Below, piece after piece: positions 45,753 through 55,284 of a DNA stretch of 64,000 bases (positions within the stretch are counted from its first letter, which is position 1; each line of letters starts with the position of its first letter). The stretch is from Chryseobacterium gleum (GTDB taxonomy: Bacteria > Bacteroidota > Bacteroidia > Flavobacteriales > Flavobacteriaceae). The position numbers and the translations under genes were made by a program. The notes below the pieces were generated by a model, which saw nothing but the letters and a program-made list of their open reading frames with translations, was not told the origin of the DNA and searched no databases. The stretch is taken from positions 49,130 to 113,129 of the forward strand of contig CAMDGB010000004.1 in assembly GCA_945897915.1 (NCBI GenBank), given 5' to 3'.

Positions 45753-46895
45753 ATGATATTCGAATATTTACAACCTGTATCAGAAGAAATTCAGAAATTT
45801 ACAGATAGCTTATCTAATCAGACATTAGGTAAAAAAATTGTAATGCATACTGCCACCGATTATCCTAATTTAGAAAATATTTCAATAGCCGTTATTTGTG
45901 TAAATGAAAACAGAGGTGCCAATCTAGACAATGAAGTATTTGAGTTTAACAACTTCCGAAAAGCACTTTATCAATTGTTTCCAGGGAATTGGAACAAAGG
46001 AATAGCCGATTTGGGCGATGCCTTAGTTGGAAATGAAGCAAATGACACCTATTTTGTTTTAAAAACTATATGTGCCAGTTTAATTAAACAAAAAATTATA
46101 CCTTTGGTTATTGGTGGTTCGCAAGATTTAACCTATGCCTTATATCGTGCTTTTGATCAATTAGATCAAATGGTAAATTTAGTCGCAATAGATAATAAAT
46201 TTGATTTTGCAAAAGATGAAAAATTAGAATCCGACTCTTATTTATCAAGAATAATTGTAGAAGAGCCTAACAACTTATATAATTTTTGCAGTATTGGATA
46301 TCAAACATATTATACTTCGCAGGAAGAAATAGACTTAATTGAAAAATTATATTTTGAAACCTATAGACTAGGCGAAATAAACAAAAATCCAGCCATTGTA
46401 GAGCCTATTTTTAGAGATGCAGATATTATTAGTCTTGATTTAAAGTCTATTAAATCTTCCGATTCAGGAAATACAACAGAATTTTATCCAAACGGATTTG
46501 ATGGAAGGGAAATTTGTACACTAGCAAGATATGCGGGTATAAGTGATAAAGTTAGTGCTTTTGGAATTTTCAATCAATTTTATAATAAAAATGAAAACCA
46601 GCTTATAGCACAAATCGTTTGGTATTTCATAGAGGGTTATCATTTAAGAAGTTACGAATATCCATTTGAAGATAAAACAAATTATAATAGATATATTGTT
46701 TTAGCAGAAGACGAAGAATTAATTTTTTACAAAAGTAACCGTTCTGAACGATGGTGGATGGAAATAAAATACAATTCCATACATAATAAAACAGTTAAAA
46801 AAACGTTATTACCATGTACAAACGATGATTATGTGGCGGCATGTAACGCTGAAATCCCCGAAAGATGGTGGAAAGCGCACAAAAAAAGCTATTAA
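45753..46895 (+). CDS. Arginase/formimidoylglutamase (ureohydrolase) family protein with degenerate metal site
   Basis: A 380-aa protein with the ureohydrolase fold by overall layout, located between topA and gldK as in other flavobacteria. The three metal-binding motifs are altered: GGSQDLT (121-127) where GGDHS is expected, DNKFDF (147-152) where DAHxD is expected, and SLDLKSIKSSD (227-237) where SxDxDxxDP is expected. Several manganese ligands are therefore lost, and normal hydrolase activity is unlikely. A structural or regulatory role near the gliding/T9SS genes is possible. The C-terminal 80 aa are rich in aromatics (RSERWWMEIKYNS, PERWWKAHKK). Confidence 0.8.
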   Translation: MIFEYLQPVSEEIQKFTDSLSNQTLGKKIVMHTATDYPNLENISIAVICVNENRGANLDNEVFEFNNFRKALYQLFPGNWNKGIADLGDALVGNEANDTYFVLKTICASLIKQKIIPLVIGGSQDLTYALYRAFDQLDQMVNLVAIDNKFDFAKDEKLESDSYLSRIIVEEPNNLYNFCSIGYQTYYTSQEEIDLIEKLYFETYRLGEINKNPAIVEPIFRDADIISLDLKSIKSSDSGNTTEFYPNGFDGREICTLARYAGISDKVSAFGIFNQFYNKNENQLIAQIVWYFIEGYHLRSYEYPFEDKTNYNRYIVLAEDEELIFYKSNRSERWWMEIKYNSIHNKTVKKTLLPCTNDDYVAACNAEIPERWWKAHKKSY

Positions 46896-46962
46896 AAAAT
46901 CGGTAAAAGCATAGCAAAAATCGGTAAAATACACTATTTTTTAATTTATTTTGCATTTACTA

Positions 46963-46993
46963 TTGCATATGTCAAAATAAATAGATAGGTTTG
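46963..46993 (+). promoter_or_regulatory. Promoter of the gldKLMN operon
   Basis: TTG (46963-46965), a 20-nt spacer and TAGGTTTG (46986-46993), 38 nt before the gldK ATG: a near-consensus Flavobacterium promoter. Confidence 0.7.
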
Positions 46994-47031
46994 GAACCTA
47001 AAATAAATCAAAATTTTATAACCCAAATAAT

Positions 47032-48408
47032 ATGAAAAAGTTTTTAGTATTGTCGGCGGCATTGGCTTTGTTTACAAGCTGTGGAAAAGGCGATAAAGGT
47101 GAAGTGGTAGGAGTTAAAGGCAAAAAGTGGTTTTCCGAAAAACCTTTTGGCATGACACTTATCCCTGGAGGTGCCTACATAATGGGTAAGTCAGATGATG
47201 ACATTGCCAATGTACAAGATGCTCCAACTAAAACAGTTACTGTAACTTCATTTTACATGGATGAAACTGAAATTACAAATAGTGAATACCGCCAATTTGT
47301 GGAATGGGTGAAAGATTCTACTATTAGAACAAGATTAGCTATTAAAGCAGATGAAGCAGGTGCTAAACCAGCTGCAGGAGGAAAAAACACAGGTAGTATT
47401 GGTGATTTTGCATTTTATGATGCAGATCCAGCCAAAATGACTGCATATGATAAATATATGTATGAAAACTATTATAGTGTAGGAACACCTGAAGATCCAT
47501 ACGCAAATAGAAAAACAAATAAAAAAGTAAAATTAATCAAAGAGACTTCAAAATATCCAGATGCTGATTATGTAGAAGTGATGGATTCAATGTATTTACC
47601 AGAATCAGAATCTTTTAATGGATTAAAAACGATGGATGTAAGTAAATTAAAATTCAAGTACAATAAAGTCGACTTAAATAAAGCTGTAAAGAAAGTAGGT
47701 CGTAAAAACTTTTATGATTCTGATTCTTTAAAAATATATCCAGACACCACAGCTTGGATTAAAGATTTTGCTTACTCATATAACGAGCCAATGCATAACA
47801 ACTATTTTTGGCACCAAGCTTATGGAGAGTATCCAGTTGTGGGAGTATCTTGGGATCAAGCAAAAGCATTTTGTGCTTGGAGAACGATGTACAAAAACTC
47901 ATATGTAAAAAAACAAAAAGGAAGAGATCAAGTAAATTCTTTCCGTTTACCTACTGAAGCAGAATGGGAATATGCTGCAAGAGGTGGAATTGAATCTGGA
48001 ACTTATCCTTGGGGTGGACCCTATGCTAAAAATGACCGTGGTTGTTTCTTAGCAAACTTCAAACCAATGAGAGGAGATTATGCAGCAGATGGTGCACTAT
48101 ATACTGTAGAAGCAAAATCATTTGAACCAAATGATTTCAACTTATACAACATGGCAGGAAACGTTTCTGAATGGACAGATTCTTCTTACGATGCAGGAGC
48201 TTACGAATTCGTTTCTTCAATGAATCCAAATGTATCTGATAAAGCAAACCAAAGAAAAGTAATTCGCGGTGGATCATGGAAAGATGTAGGTTTCTTCTTG
48301 CAAGTTTCGACACGTGATTTTGAATATGCGGATTCTGCAAGAAGCTATATTGGTTTCAGAACTATACAAGATTACTTGGGAACACAAGCAACCGGTAATA
48401 AAATTTAA
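47032..48408 (+). CDS. gldK: T9SS / gliding motility lipoprotein GldK
   Basis: Outer-membrane lipoprotein that with GldN forms the periplasmic ring of the type IX secretion system. 458 aa: lipobox ALFTSC at the N-terminus, then a formylglycine-generating-enzyme-like (FGE-sulfatase) fold with MTLIPGGAYIMG, YMDETEITNSEYRQFV, VVGVSWDQAKAFCAWR, RLPTEAEWEYAARGG and the closing VIRGGSWKD / YIGFR blocks. Enzymatic activity is not expected. First gene of gldKLMN; 61 nt before gldL. Confidence 0.97.
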   Translation: MKKFLVLSAALALFTSCGKGDKGEVVGVKGKKWFSEKPFGMTLIPGGAYIMGKSDDDIANVQDAPTKTVTVTSFYMDETEITNSEYRQFVEWVKDSTIRTRLAIKADEAGAKPAAGGKNTGSIGDFAFYDADPAKMTAYDKYMYENYYSVGTPEDPYANRKTNKKVKLIKETSKYPDADYVEVMDSMYLPESESFNGLKTMDVSKLKFKYNKVDLNKAVKKVGRKNFYDSDSLKIYPDTTAWIKDFAYSYNEPMHNNYFWHQAYGEYPVVGVSWDQAKAFCAWRTMYKNSYVKKQKGRDQVNSFRLPTEAEWEYAARGGIESGTYPWGGPYAKNDRGCFLANFKPMRGDYAADGALYTVEAKSFEPNDFNLYNMAGNVSEWTDSSYDAGAYEFVSSMNPNVSDKANQRKVIRGGSWKDVGFFLQVSTRDFEYADSARSYIGFRTIQDYLGTQATGNKI

Positions 48409-48469
48409 TAACAAACAAGAATATAACTTAACTAAATAATTATAACTAAACAAACTAAAATTTTAAATT

Positions 48470-49117
48470 ATGGCAATTTTAAGCAAAAAACAAATGAACT
48501 TCGCTTACGGTATGGGAGCAGCAGTAGTAATCCTTGGGGCGCTATTTAAAATTACACACATTGAATTCGGTTTTATTACAGGTAACTTAATGTTAACTAT
48601 TGGTCTTATTACTGAGGCGTTAATTTTTGGTTTATCTGCTTTTGAACCAGTCGATGACGAATTGGATTGGTCTTTAGTTTACCCAGAATTAGCTGGTGGA
48701 GACGCTAAACCAAAATCAGGGAAAAAAGATAATCCTGAAGAAGCACAAGGTTTATTATCTCAAAAATTAGACAATTTACTAAAAGAAGCTAAAATTGATG
48801 GGGAATTAATGACAAGCTTAGGAAATAGTATTAAAAACTTTGAAGGAGCTGCTAAAGGTATTGCCCCAACAGTTGATGCTATTGCTTCTCAAACAAAATA
48901 TGCAGAACAAATGGTTAATGCTGCTACTTCATTAGAAGCATTAAACAACTTATACAAAGCACAAATTGATGGTGCTCAGAAAAATGCGGATGCAAATGCT
49001 GAAATAGTTGAAAATGCATCTAAATTAAAAGAGCAAATGCAATCTATGACATCAAATATATCTTCATTAAATGCAGTATATGGTGGAATGTTAACTGCAA
49101 TGCAAAACAAAGGATAA
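48470..49117 (+). CDS. gldL: T9SS motor protein GldL
   Basis: Inner-membrane partner of GldM in the proton-driven motor. 215 aa with two N-terminal transmembrane helices (about 12-30 and 36-56) that include the conserved acidic residue in LITEALIFGLSAFEP, followed by a cytoplasmic helical domain with coiled-coil character to the C-terminus. Length and gene order are normal. Confidence 0.97.
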   Translation: MAILSKKQMNFAYGMGAAVVILGALFKITHIEFGFITGNLMLTIGLITEALIFGLSAFEPVDDELDWSLVYPELAGGDAKPKSGKKDNPEEAQGLLSQKLDNLLKEAKIDGELMTSLGNSIKNFEGAAKGIAPTVDAIASQTKYAEQMVNAATSLEALNNLYKAQIDGAQKNADANAEIVENASKLKEQMQSMTSNISSLNAVYGGMLTAMQNKG

Positions 49118-49163
49118 TTAGTTTTACAACTATATTTAATAACAAATAAACTAATTAGAAAAA

Positions 49164-50711
49164 ATGGCAGGAGGAAAATTAACCCCTAGACAGAAAATGA
49201 TTAACCTAATGTACTTGGTTTTCATCGCGATGTTAGCATTAAATATGTCAAAAGAAGTACTATCTGCTTTTGGTATATTGAATAATAAAATTGAAGGTTC
49301 AAACTCAATTACTGATACTAGAAATGAATCTTCATTTCAACAATTAGCTCAAAAAGCTTCTGACCAACCTGGTCAATATGGAGATAAAAAAGCTAAAGTT
49401 GATAAAATTAGAGCATTATCTAAAGATTTTTCAGATTATATTGAAAGCATCAAAACAGAAGTTACCAAAAAATTTCCTAAAGATAAAGAAGGAAATTATC
49501 CATATGAACAAATGGACAAAAGTGATGAAATAGACAATATGTTTTACATTGGTGATAGAGAATCAAAAAAAGGTAAAGAATTTTTAGAAAAAATTCAAAC
49601 ATATGCTGCTAAAATTAAAGCCATTGGCGGAAGTTCTATAGCAGAATCTGAAATGAAAAAAATCGAAAAAAGATTTGCTACAGAGTCTGTTTACTCTGAA
49701 AAAGCCGGTGCCAAATTATCTTGGTTAGATTATAATTATCATCACTTTCCATTAATTGCTTCTGTAACTAAATTGACACAATTGCAATCGGATATCAAAG
49801 CTACTGAAAGTGATGTTATGACTGGAATGTTCCAATCAGACTTAGTCGCAGCTGCTTCTTTAACCGCCTACCAACCTATTGTAGTTCCAGATAAAACTGC
49901 TTTCTTCCAAGGAGAAACAGTAACTGGGAGAATTATTTTAGGAAAATTTGATCCAACTTTAGTTGCAAAATCTGTAATTGTAAATGGGCAATCAATGAAA
50001 GCTGAAGCAGGTCAAGCTAAATTCTCTTTTGGAGCTGGAAGTGTTGGAGAAAAAGAAATTACTGGTTCTTTCAACTTTGACGAAAACGGAAAAGTGGTTA
50101 GTTTACCAATTAAAGGTAACTACGTAGTAGTACCAAAACCAAATCAAGCTATTGTTTCTGCAGACAAAATGAATGTGGTATACAGAGGCGTAGATAACCC
50201 AATTTCGGTATCTGTTCCTGGAATCCCTTCAAGTGATGTAAAAGCAAGTGGTCCAGGTTTAAAACCAACAGGTAAACCAGGGCAGTATATTTTAACTCCA
50301 GGACTAGGGAAAGAAATAACTATTAATGTTTCTGCTACATTACCTAATGGTGGTGGTACTTTTTCAAGTAAACAAACGTTTAGAATTAAGGGTATCCCAG
50401 CTCCTGCTGGTAAAATTAGAGGTGAAGCTTCTGCAAAAGGACCAAAATCTAATTTAGAAGTGTGTACTGTATCGGCTACTCTTGACGATTTTGATTTCCC
50501 TGTTACCATTATTGTTACTGGATTTAATATTAAAGTTCCTGGACAACCAACAATTCCAGTTCAAGGTAACAGAATGAATGCACAAGCAATATCTGCAATC
50601 AAAAAAGCCGGTAGAGGTGATAAGATTATTATATCTGAAATACAAGTTAAGTACGTTGGTATCAACCAACCTGCTAAAAATGTCAGTACTTGTACATTCG
50701 AAATACAATAA
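49164..50711 (+). CDS. gldM: T9SS motor protein GldM
   Basis: 515 aa: a short cytoplasmic start (GGKLTPRQKMINLMYLVFIAML contains the single transmembrane helix, about 12-33) and a long periplasmic part with a helical D1 domain (to about 220) and immunoglobulin-like D2-D4 domains. It spans the periplasm from the GldL motor to the GldKN ring. Starts 46 nt after gldL. Confidence 0.97.
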   Translation: MAGGKLTPRQKMINLMYLVFIAMLALNMSKEVLSAFGILNNKIEGSNSITDTRNESSFQQLAQKASDQPGQYGDKKAKVDKIRALSKDFSDYIESIKTEVTKKFPKDKEGNYPYEQMDKSDEIDNMFYIGDRESKKGKEFLEKIQTYAAKIKAIGGSSIAESEMKKIEKRFATESVYSEKAGAKLSWLDYNYHHFPLIASVTKLTQLQSDIKATESDVMTGMFQSDLVAAASLTAYQPIVVPDKTAFFQGETVTGRIILGKFDPTLVAKSVIVNGQSMKAEAGQAKFSFGAGSVGEKEITGSFNFDENGKVVSLPIKGNYVVVPKPNQAIVSADKMNVVYRGVDNPISVSVPGIPSSDVKASGPGLKPTGKPGQYILTPGLGKEITINVSATLPNGGGTFSSKQTFRIKGIPAPAGKIRGEASAKGPKSNLEVCTVSATLDDFDFPVTIIVTGFNIKVPGQPTIPVQGNRMNAQAISAIKKAGRGDKIIISEIQVKYVGINQPAKNVSTCTFEIQ

Positions 50712-50741
50712 TTTAATTTAATTTAATTTAAAGTAAAAAAA

Positions 50742-51641
50742 ATGAATTGGAGAAATTTTTTATTAGTAACCGTATTTGGTTTGAGCACACTTTCGTTTGC
50801 GCAATCTAATTTACTAAATGCAAAGACACCTGCTGAAATTGGTAAAAAAACCGAAGCAGAAAAAAATGCAGATAACGACAAACCTTTACCTTATGGCTAC
50901 ATAGGCGATAGAGATGTTTTTATGGGAAAGACCGTTTGGGAAATTATTGATTTGGACCAAAGAGTAAATTTTCCATTGTATTTTCCAACGCTAGAAAGAA
51001 AAGATTTAGGTTCAGAAAGAAAGCCACTTTTTGAAGTATTAATTAAAGGAATTGAGGATGGAAAAATTACTGAGGTATATGATTCAGGCTATTTTACTGT
51101 AAAAAAGACTTTAGAAGATATTGAAAAACAAAGAGTGTTTGTTAAAATGACAGATGAAGGTAAAGAACAAGAAGCAGCAGGTGAAAAAGTTGACATACAA
51201 TTTATCGTTAAAACTACAATTGAAGCAAAACATGTTCAAGGATATAAAATCAAAGGTTTTTGGTATTTTGACAAACGTCAAGGGGATTTGAGATACAGAT
51301 TGCAAGGTATTTGTCCTTTAGTACCAGATGTCTATACAATGAACAATGATGAAAATAAAGATGATGCACCTATTGAGTTGTTTTGGATCTATTTTCCAGC
51401 TTCAAGAGATGTGTTACATAATGCAAAGGCCTTTAATGAAAAAAACTCGGCCATGCCATTTACATTTGAGCATTTGTTAAATGCACGTCGTTTTCATGCG
51501 GTAATTTACTTAGAAGAAAATGTATCCGGAGATAGAGAAATTAAAGAATACATGAAAGAAAATGCACAAATGCAATTATTAGAATCAGAAAGAGTAAAAG
51601 AAAAAATACGTAATTTCGAGTTAGATATGTGGAATTACTAA
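50742..51641 (+). CDS. gldN: T9SS / gliding motility protein GldN
   Basis: 299 aa with a signal peptide (cleavage after SFAQ), then the GldN/PorN domain including PYGYIGDRDVFMGKTVWEIIDLDQRVNFPLYFP-like blocks near residues 45-80. Forms the periplasmic ring with GldK. A strong terminator follows, so gldKLMN is a closed operon. Confidence 0.96.
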   Translation: MNWRNFLLVTVFGLSTLSFAQSNLLNAKTPAEIGKKTEAEKNADNDKPLPYGYIGDRDVFMGKTVWEIIDLDQRVNFPLYFPTLERKDLGSERKPLFEVLIKGIEDGKITEVYDSGYFTVKKTLEDIEKQRVFVKMTDEGKEQEAAGEKVDIQFIVKTTIEAKHVQGYKIKGFWYFDKRQGDLRYRLQGICPLVPDVYTMNNDENKDDAPIELFWIYFPASRDVLHNAKAFNEKNSAMPFTFEHLLNARRFHAVIYLEENVSGDREIKEYMKENAQMQLLESERVKEKIRNFELDMWNY

Positions 51642-51667
51642 TTAAAATATTTCTCCAATCATAATAC

Positions 51668-51700
51668 AAAAAACTCTTACTTCGGTAAGAGTTTTTTTTT
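51668..51700 (+). terminator. Terminator of gldKLMN
   Basis: A 10-bp stem AAACTCTTAC (51671-51680) with GTAAGAGTTT (51685-51694) closed by a stable TTCG tetraloop, followed by T9. Confidence 0.93.
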
Positions 51701-51750
51701 TGAAAAAAAAAGCTATATTTGAAATGAAAACAACTTAATTTAAAAAAATT

Positions 51751-52125
51751 ATGAAAAAAAATGCCATAATAATAATACTTTTTATTATTTTTTCTTTAAT
51801 TGCATTTTTTGTAAAAGAAAATTCTATGTCAAAAAGCAACTTAGAATTGTTTATTTCTTTTCAAACCAGTGATATTTATACAGAATATATTAAAGAAATT
51901 GAAAAAGTAGAAAAGGAAAATGAAGAAAACATCTTAGGAGTAAAATATATTAAAGAGAATTATGAGGCTAAATATGGACAAAATTTAGTTAATTTAAAAA
52001 GTGTAGTTGAAAAGGACACAAAAAAAAGATTTATAATTTATGAAAACAAATACTTCAGACAAATCTTATATTCAAGTTTGTTTTTATTTTGGCTAGGTGT
52101 TGCATTGTATATATATAAAAAATAA
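51751..52125 (+). CDS. Membrane protein of unknown function with two end helices
   Basis: 124 aa with one transmembrane helix at each end (about 4-21 and 103-121) and a charged, Glu/Lys-rich coiled-coil-like middle (YIKEIEKVEKENEEN) between them. No family is recognised. It stands alone between gldN's terminator and the convergent protease gene, in AT-rich DNA. Confidence 0.6.
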   Translation: MKKNAIIIILFIIFSLIAFFVKENSMSKSNLELFISFQTSDIYTEYIKEIEKVEKENEENILGVKYIKENYEAKYGQNLVNLKSVVEKDTKKRFIIYENKYFRQILYSSLFLFWLGVALYIYKK

Positions 52126-52177
52126 TGAATATTAATTATGACTAAAATTCTATTAATTTGTATTATCATACCAAATA

Positions 52178-53560
52178 TTAATCTATTTCATTTTTTAAAT
52201 AAATTTTATAATTTTCTAAATCTATTTTATAAATATTTAATTTATTTAAAATATTCATTCCCAATAATGGCATTATATTTTTACCTTCCATTACAGTAAA
52301 ATCAACATCATTTATTTTTTTTCCACCAATAATAACACTTGGTATATTCCAAAATTCAACTAAATGTTTTTTTCCATCAGCGGTTTGGGTATAATCTTTT
52401 CCTAGATAATTACGATTTGAAATTACTCCGTTATCAAGCAAATTATTAATAACATCCTTGCCAATTAAGGACATTGTTGCCCCTGTATCAAGAATAAAGT
52501 CATAAGTTTTATCCGCAATTTTTATATCTATAATCTTTTGATATGCTGTTCCTTTTAAATTGATTACATCAGCATTCTTCTTTGGAACTACTAATGAATT
52601 TACGATCATATGAAAAAGAGGATAAATTTCATCTGCTTTTTCATCAAGATTTTCTTCTATATCAGATGTTCCAACACAACAACTAATAAAATGAAAATAA
52701 GTTACATCGTGTAAAACATAATTATAATTTCTAGATTTTAGTTTAATTCCCATTTGTTCACTAGAAATTTCATTGACAAGTAAAAAACCTGCTCGACCCG
52801 CAATATTCATAGGTTTATAAGAAATAAATTTGCCTTCAAAACATTTTTTTGCATATTCTTCTGTAAAAACGTCTTCCTTAAATATCTTATTAATCTCCTC
52901 AAAAGTCAAATTACCATACTCTTCACTAGTATACGGCAATTCTTTGGTCATCATACTAATTGTGTTAAAACCATTTCCACAATCTGAAGTAAAAAGCTGG
53001 ATTATATTTGGTTGTTTGCCTTCTTTTGAAGCCCAACTTTTTGGCATAGAAATAATTAATTCAGTATTTTTTGATTTTTTATGCCCTTTAGTATTAAATG
53101 TATAAGTGTAACCATTTGTGAACTCCTTTGATAATTGATCTTCATATTGAAAAGACAATATGTTTTCAAGCATTGGCGATTTGATGTCTCCTTTTAAGCT
53201 TTTTTCAATATCTTTTAAATATACTGAGGTTTCTTCATCTGTACTTAAACTAACATTTGTAGATATTATTTGTTTTAATGATTCCATTTCTGATTCAATA
53301 GAATCTTCCCATTCGCCTAATCCTTTTAAATATTTAAGCGCATTTTTTTTACTTTGTCCAAAGTTGGTTGTTAATAATAAATTCAGATAATTTACCTCTT
53401 TACGAAAAATTGGATTTTTTTCAGAAATAGTTGCAAGTGTAGTTTCTATTCCAGTAAAATAGCCATAAACCATTGAAGCCCGAATTGGCTTATCTTGTTT
53501 TATTGCTTGACCGAAAGAAAAATTGACAATTAAAAATAATATAATACATTTTGTTTTCAT
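52178..53560 (-). CDS. Exported retropepsin-like aspartyl protease
   Basis: 460 aa with a signal peptide (FSFGQ cleavage). Residues about 335-455 form a retroviral-type aspartyl protease domain: FILDTGATMSLIG with catalytic D358, then the flap/IPSVIIGGKKINDV and MPLLGMNILNKL strands (the hydrophobic-hydrophobic-Gly signature). The N-terminal 320 residues have no recognised domain and carry several cysteines. As in retropepsins, a homodimer would be needed for activity. Located in the periplasm or outside. A TAAATTTG -7 box lies at 53599-53592. Confidence 0.8.
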   Translation of the reverse strand: MKTKCIILFLIVNFSFGQAIKQDKPIRASMVYGYFTGIETTLATISEKNPIFRKEVNYLNLLLTTNFGQSKKNALKYLKGLGEWEDSIESEMESLKQIISTNVSLSTDEETSVYLKDIEKSLKGDIKSPMLENILSFQYEDQLSKEFTNGYTYTFNTKGHKKSKNTELIISMPKSWASKEGKQPNIIQLFTSDCGNGFNTISMMTKELPYTSEEYGNLTFEEINKIFKEDVFTEEYAKKCFEGKFISYKPMNIAGRAGFLLVNEISSEQMGIKLKSRNYNYVLHDVTYFHFISCCVGTSDIEENLDEKADEIYPLFHMIVNSLVVPKKNADVINLKGTAYQKIIDIKIADKTYDFILDTGATMSLIGKDVINNLLDNGVISNRNYLGKDYTQTADGKKHLVEFWNIPSVIIGGKKINDVDFTVMEGKNIMPLLGMNILNKLNIYKIDLENYKIYLKNEID

Positions 53561-53755
53561 AATTACAGATAAATTTTACAATTTTTCTAATCAAATTTAT
53601 ATTGATAGAAAGTCAAATATTTATTATCAAAAATAGCCAAAATATGTAATAAAGGTTAACGAAAATTGTTATTTATTTTATATTCCAAAATAAATAACTA
53701 AAATTGGTTGGAATACCTTTTTTTCCAATAACTAAATTGGCAATACAATTTTAAG

Positions 53756-53763
53756 TAAATTTG
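53756..53763 (+). promoter_or_regulatory. -7 box of the FAD oxidoreductase gene
   Basis: TAAATTTG, 20 nt before the ATG; a TTG at 53737-53739 is 16 nt upstream, one short of the usual spacer range. The rest of 53561-53783 is AT-rich without other signals. Confidence 0.5.
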
Positions 53764-53783
53764 TAACACTATAACAAAACAAA

Positions 53784-54839
53784 ATGGAAGTTGATTATCT
53801 TATTATTGGTTCAGGTTTAGCAGGAATTTCTTTTGCAGAAACTTGTTTATTACACCATAAAAAAATAATGGTGCTAAATGACACCTCTCAAAATTCAACA
53901 ACTATTGCCGGAGGTTTATACAATCCAATTGTTTTAAAACGATTTACAAAAATTTGGGAAGCGGAAGCCCAACTGGCTATTTCAATTCCATTTTATAGAA
54001 AATTAGAAGAAAAATTAAACACTACATTTCTATATGAAATTCCATTATTAAGAAAACTTAATAACATTGAAGAACAAAATAATTGGTTTGCAGCTTCAGA
54101 CAAACCTGCTTTATCCAAATATTTAGGTGGCGAATTAGAAACAATAAATAACAAAGCTGTACAAAGTAATTATAAATTCGGAAAAGTACATGAAACAGGA
54201 TTTTTAGATGCTAAAAAATTAAAAGAATCTTATACCAATTACTTAATAACAAAAAATTATTATTCAGAAGAAACTTTTGATTATTCTATGTTAGTAATCC
54301 AAGATGATCATGTAGAATATAAAGATATTTTAGCCAAACAAATTGTTTTCGCCGAAGGATTTGGCATTCATAATAACCCTTATTTTAATAATTTACCTTT
54401 AGATGGAACCAAAGGTGAGTTATTGATTATTAAATCCGAAACACTAAAATTAAAAGAAATTATAAATTCAAGTATTTGGATTTTACCTTTAGGAAATGAT
54501 TTATACAAAATAGGCGCCACTTATGATTGGGAAGACAAAACCAATCAAAAAACCGAAAAAGCAAAAACTGAATTACTAAAAAGTTTAAAAGAACTAATAA
54601 CTTGTGATTTTGAAATTATTGAGCATCTAGCAGGCGTTAGACCTACAGTTAAAGATAGAAGACCGCTTTTAGGAAAACACCATCTTCACAACCACTTATA
54701 TGTTTTAAACGGATTAGGAACACGAGGCGTACTTTTTGCACCTTATTTATCAGATAAGTTGTTTAAATATATTGAAAATGGAATTCCGTTAGATAATGAA
54801 ATTTCCATAGAAAGAATTTACAAAAAACTATTTAGGTAA
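53784..54839 (+). CDS. FAD-dependent oxidoreductase (DAO family)
   Basis: 351 aa. The N-terminal Rossmann fold binds FAD (LIIGSGLAGISFAE, GxGxxG at about 9-14); the GGLYNPIVLKR and C-terminal LAGVRPTVKDRRPLLG, LNGLGTRGVLFAP blocks are typical of D-amino acid oxidase/glycine oxidase-like enzymes, here the MnmC-C-like subgroup found in Bacteroidota. Cytoplasmic. The substrate is unknown. Convergent with the DUF983 gene, overlapping by 12 nt. Confidence 0.85.
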   Translation: MEVDYLIIGSGLAGISFAETCLLHHKKIMVLNDTSQNSTTIAGGLYNPIVLKRFTKIWEAEAQLAISIPFYRKLEEKLNTTFLYEIPLLRKLNNIEEQNNWFAASDKPALSKYLGGELETINNKAVQSNYKFGKVHETGFLDAKKLKESYTNYLITKNYYSEETFDYSMLVIQDDHVEYKDILAKQIVFAEGFGIHNNPYFNNLPLDGTKGELLIIKSETLKLKEIINSSIWILPLGNDLYKIGATYDWEDKTNQKTEKAKTELLKSLKELITCDFEIIEHLAGVRPTVKDRRPLLGKHHLHNHLYVLNGLGTRGVLFAPYLSDKLFKYIENGIPLDNEISIERIYKKLFR

Positions 54840-55220
54840 GTTTTCTTTCCAATTTTTATCAAAGTGAACAAAAATATTTATCCAAATATTTCTAGACAAT
54901 CTCATGATAAGGGTATTACATAAAATCAAAGCAACAATAATGGCAATAAAAGACGTTTTTAAATTCGCGTGAAACACAAAAAACGAAAGTAAAAAAGTAA
55001 TAATACCAATTAAAACACCTAGTCCATAACTAACAAACATGGCACCAAAAAAGAAAGAAGGCTCAATTTGATAAGCTAGTTTACAATGCGAGCACTTTTC
55101 GTGCATGGCATATATCTTCATAATATTAAAAGGATTAGCATCTACATACATACTTTCTTCGTGGCATTTAGGACAACAACCTGTTATCATCGCGTAAATT
55201 TTTGATCCTTTTCCAAACAT
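54828..55220 (-). CDS. DUF983 membrane protein
   Basis: 130 aa with two CxxC pairs near the start (CCPKC at about 14-18 and CSHC at about 39-42) forming a zinc-ribbon-like motif, then two transmembrane helices (about 57-80 and 87-107). The DUF983 family is widespread and of unknown function. Its 3' end overlaps the convergent oxidoreductase gene. Confidence 0.88.
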   Translation of the reverse strand: MFGKGSKIYAMITGCCPKCHEESMYVDANPFNIMKIYAMHEKCSHCKLAYQIEPSFFFGAMFVSYGLGVLIGIITFLLSFFVFHANLKTSFIAIIVALILCNTLIMRLSRNIWINIFVHFDKNWKENLPK

Positions 55221-55229
55221 TTTTACTAT

Positions 55230-55264
55230 TTTGATGTAAAGGTAAAATAAGTATAGTACTTTTG
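55230..55264 (+). promoter_or_regulatory. Promoter of the ABC-F gene
   Basis: TTTG (55230-55233), a 23-nt spacer and TACTTTTG (55257-55264), 20 nt before the ATG. Confidence 0.55.
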
Positions 55265-55284
55265 CACCTTATTAGAAAAAAAAC

